Source: Microbacterium sp. W4I20 (lineage in GTDB: Bacteria; Actinomycetota; Actinomycetes; Actinomycetales; Microbacteriaceae). Taken from it: a stretch of DNA of 64,000 bases. Of the stretch, positions 62,735 through 64,000 are shown in pieces. Location: positions 930,001 through 994,000 of the forward strand of contig NZ_JAUSYB010000001.1 of NCBI RefSeq assembly GCF_030816505.1, in the 5' to 3' direction. Under the pieces are notes generated by a model, which searched no databases, was not told the origin of the DNA, and was given only the letters and a program-made list of their open reading frames with translations. The position numbers and the translations under genes are program-made. Numbering within the stretch: the stretch's first letter is position 1; each line of letters opens with the position of its first letter.

Positions 62735-64000
62735 TCAGCGGGTGACGAGCCCGAGGTCCAGGATGCGATCGACGACGCGCTGCGCCGCATGGCCGTCGTC
62801 ACGCCGGTTGAACTGCGCGCGCCACGCTGCGTAGCGCGCAGAGTGCACGGACTCCTGGCCGCGGTCGGCGAGCGCGGCGGCGAGTTCGTCCTGTGTGCGC
62901 ACCAGCGGGCCGGGAGCGCGTTCCGCGAGATCGAAGTAGAAGCCTCTCAGCTGTCCGCGATAGTGGTCGAGGTCCGGAACGAGGAAGTACATCGGCTTTC
63001 CGGTGACGCTGAAGTCGAACATGACCGAGGAGTAGTCGGTGATCAGCGCGTCGGCGGCGAGCAGCAGCTGCGACGTCTCGGGGAACCCGGTGACATCGAT
63101 CACTCGGGCACCGGCATGGTCGCGCCCCTGATGCAGAGTCCGGGAATGACCGCGCACCAGCACCACGGCATCGGCCTGCTGCGCGAGCAGTTCCGGGTCG
63201 ACGAAGTCGACCATCTCGCTGCGATCGTCCCGCCAGGTCGGCGCGTAGAGGAGCACGCGCTCCTCGGGCCCGATGCCCAGCGCCGAGCGGATGACGGCCG
63301 GGTCACCCGTCGTGAGGACGTCGTTGCGCGGATAGCCCTCCACCCAGATCGGGCGACCGAAGAACGCATATGCCTTGCGGAGGATGCGCTCGGAGTAGGT
63401 GTTCTGCGCCAGCAGCACGTCCCAGCGTCGGGACTCCTTCACGACGGCGGCCATCCGGCGCGGATCGAAGCCGGGGCGGTGCAGGGCGAGTCGCTTGAGC
63501 GGCGTGCCGTGCCAGGTCTGCAGCACCTTCTGCCCCGGTTTGCGCACGAACCGGCGCCGAAGCCAGTCGTTGACGACGAGCAGTCGGGCGGCGCCGCGCG
63601 CGTGCCACCACTCGGGACTCCCCTCGACCACGGCGATCGCCCCCTCGGGCACGGCGACCGAGAGGTCCACGACGCTCCAGTACCGGCGCACGTCCGGCGC
63701 GCGCCGCGCGAGCTCCCGGTCGATCGCCCGGGGGTTGCAGCCGACGCTGCGCCCGTAGAAGCTCTCGAAGAACACGGCGTTCTCGGTGCCGCCGGTTTGG
63801 GCCACGTAGCGGCCCTCGAGTGTCGCCTGCCCCTCGACGGTCTCGTATACGGGCGAGATCGGCGGCGCGATCTGCACGGAGCCGCCTTCGACGGTGACGC
63901 GCACGCCGGTCAGGACGACGGGCGCGACGTGAAGCTCGTCCAGCTCGACGTCCGCGATGCGCAGTTCGTACTCCCCCGAGGGCAATGGCAGCTCCGGGCC
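62735..64000 (-). CDS. CDP-glycerol:polyglycerophosphate glycerophosphotransferase-like, 5' end beyond the window
   Basis: At least 421 residues; the frame is open to the window edge, so the start lies outside and a TTG at 63985 is not it. The N-terminal visible part is beta-rich (VRVTVEGGSVQIAPP), then the PF04464 domain: NAVFFESFYGRSVGCNPRAIDREL, VLQTWHGTPLKRLALHRPGFD, AYAFFGRPIWVEGYPRNDVLTTG, LLYAPTWRDDRSEM and ADALITDYSSVMFDFSVTGKPMYFL. QTWHGTPLKRL and DYSSVMFDF are the TagF/TagB signature. It is probably a teichoic acid polymerase or primer enzyme. Confidence 0.88.
   Translation of the reverse strand, partial: GPELPLPSGEYELRIADVELDELHVAPVVLTGVRVTVEGGSVQIAPPISPVYETVEGQATLEGRYVAQTGGTENAVFFESFYGRSVGCNPRAIDRELARRAPDVRRYWSVVDLSVAVPEGAIAVVEGSPEWWHARGAARLLVVNDWLRRRFVRKPGQKVLQTWHGTPLKRLALHRPGFDPRRMAAVVKESRRWDVLLAQNTYSERILRKAYAFFGRPIWVEGYPRNDVLTTGDPAVIRSALGIGPEERVLLYAPTWRDDRSEMVDFVDPELLAQQADAVVLVRGHSRTLHQGRDHAGARVIDVTGFPETSQLLLAADALITDYSSVMFDFSVTGKPMYFLVPDLDHYRGQLRGFYFDLAERAPGPLVRTQDELAAALADRGQESVHSARYAAWRAQFNRRDDGHAAQRVVDRILDLGLVTR

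Overview
The window is high-GC DNA with actinobacterial hallmarks: a WhiB-family iron-sulfur regulator, DUF3499 and DUF5719 proteins, an LAXTG-type sortase substrate, LGFP repeats and pervasive ATGA/GTGA gene overlaps. The family is most likely Microbacteriaceae (Microbacterium-like); that is inference from gene content and protein style, not from a search. Almost the whole window is devoted to building, exporting and attaching cell-surface glycans.

Left part (1-11900). An ABC/membrane-fusion efflux pair is cut by the left edge. It is followed by a conserved actinobacterial block (DUF3499, zincin-like protein, DUF5719, a large membrane glycosyltransferase carrying a frameshift, WhiB2-type regulator, manA), two translationally coupled O-antigen ligase/polymerase-like proteins and galE.

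Galactan block (12033-19516). Two galactofuranosyltransferases resembling GlfT2 and GlfT1, an anchored protein, an ABC-2 polymer exporter (ATPase and permease), UDP-galactopyranose mutase and a UDP-N-acetylhexosamine 6-dehydrogenase.

Glycosyltransferase block (19527-38944). A SGNH acyltransferase, a non-hydrolysing 2-epimerase of the GARPQF type, three plus-strand glycosyltransferases, then a long minus-strand operon (35949 down to 26125). That operon holds glycosyltransferases, a type IV ABC exporter and a WbpB/WbpE/WbpD-like trio. Together with the 6-dehydrogenase and the epimerase, these genes could make UDP-2,3-diacetamido-mannuronic acid.

Nonulosonate block (38941-48308). LegB, LegC, LegG, LegI, PtmE and LegF homologues in one overlapping operon suggest CMP-legionaminic acid (or a close relative). 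The operon ends with an unusual putative glycosyltransferase and is followed by a second ABC-2 polymer exporter.

Right part (48339-64000). An eight-unit LGFP-repeat secreted protein, a glycosyltransferase, a DUF4012 protein, an LAXTG surface protein, an LCP ligase (attaches polymers to peptidoglycan), purE, a frameshifted purK, a PH-domain protein, birA, an ExoA-like glycosyltransferase and two CDP-glycerol glycerophosphotransferase-like proteins, the last cut by the right edge.

Most transcription-unit starts show a TANNNT-like hexamer only 6-9 nt before the start codon, so leaderless mRNAs look dominant. I see no tRNA, rRNA, CRISPR array, insertion sequence or prophage. No gap between genes exceeds 300 bp; the largest (55486-55690) holds two strong hairpins and a short tandem repeat.
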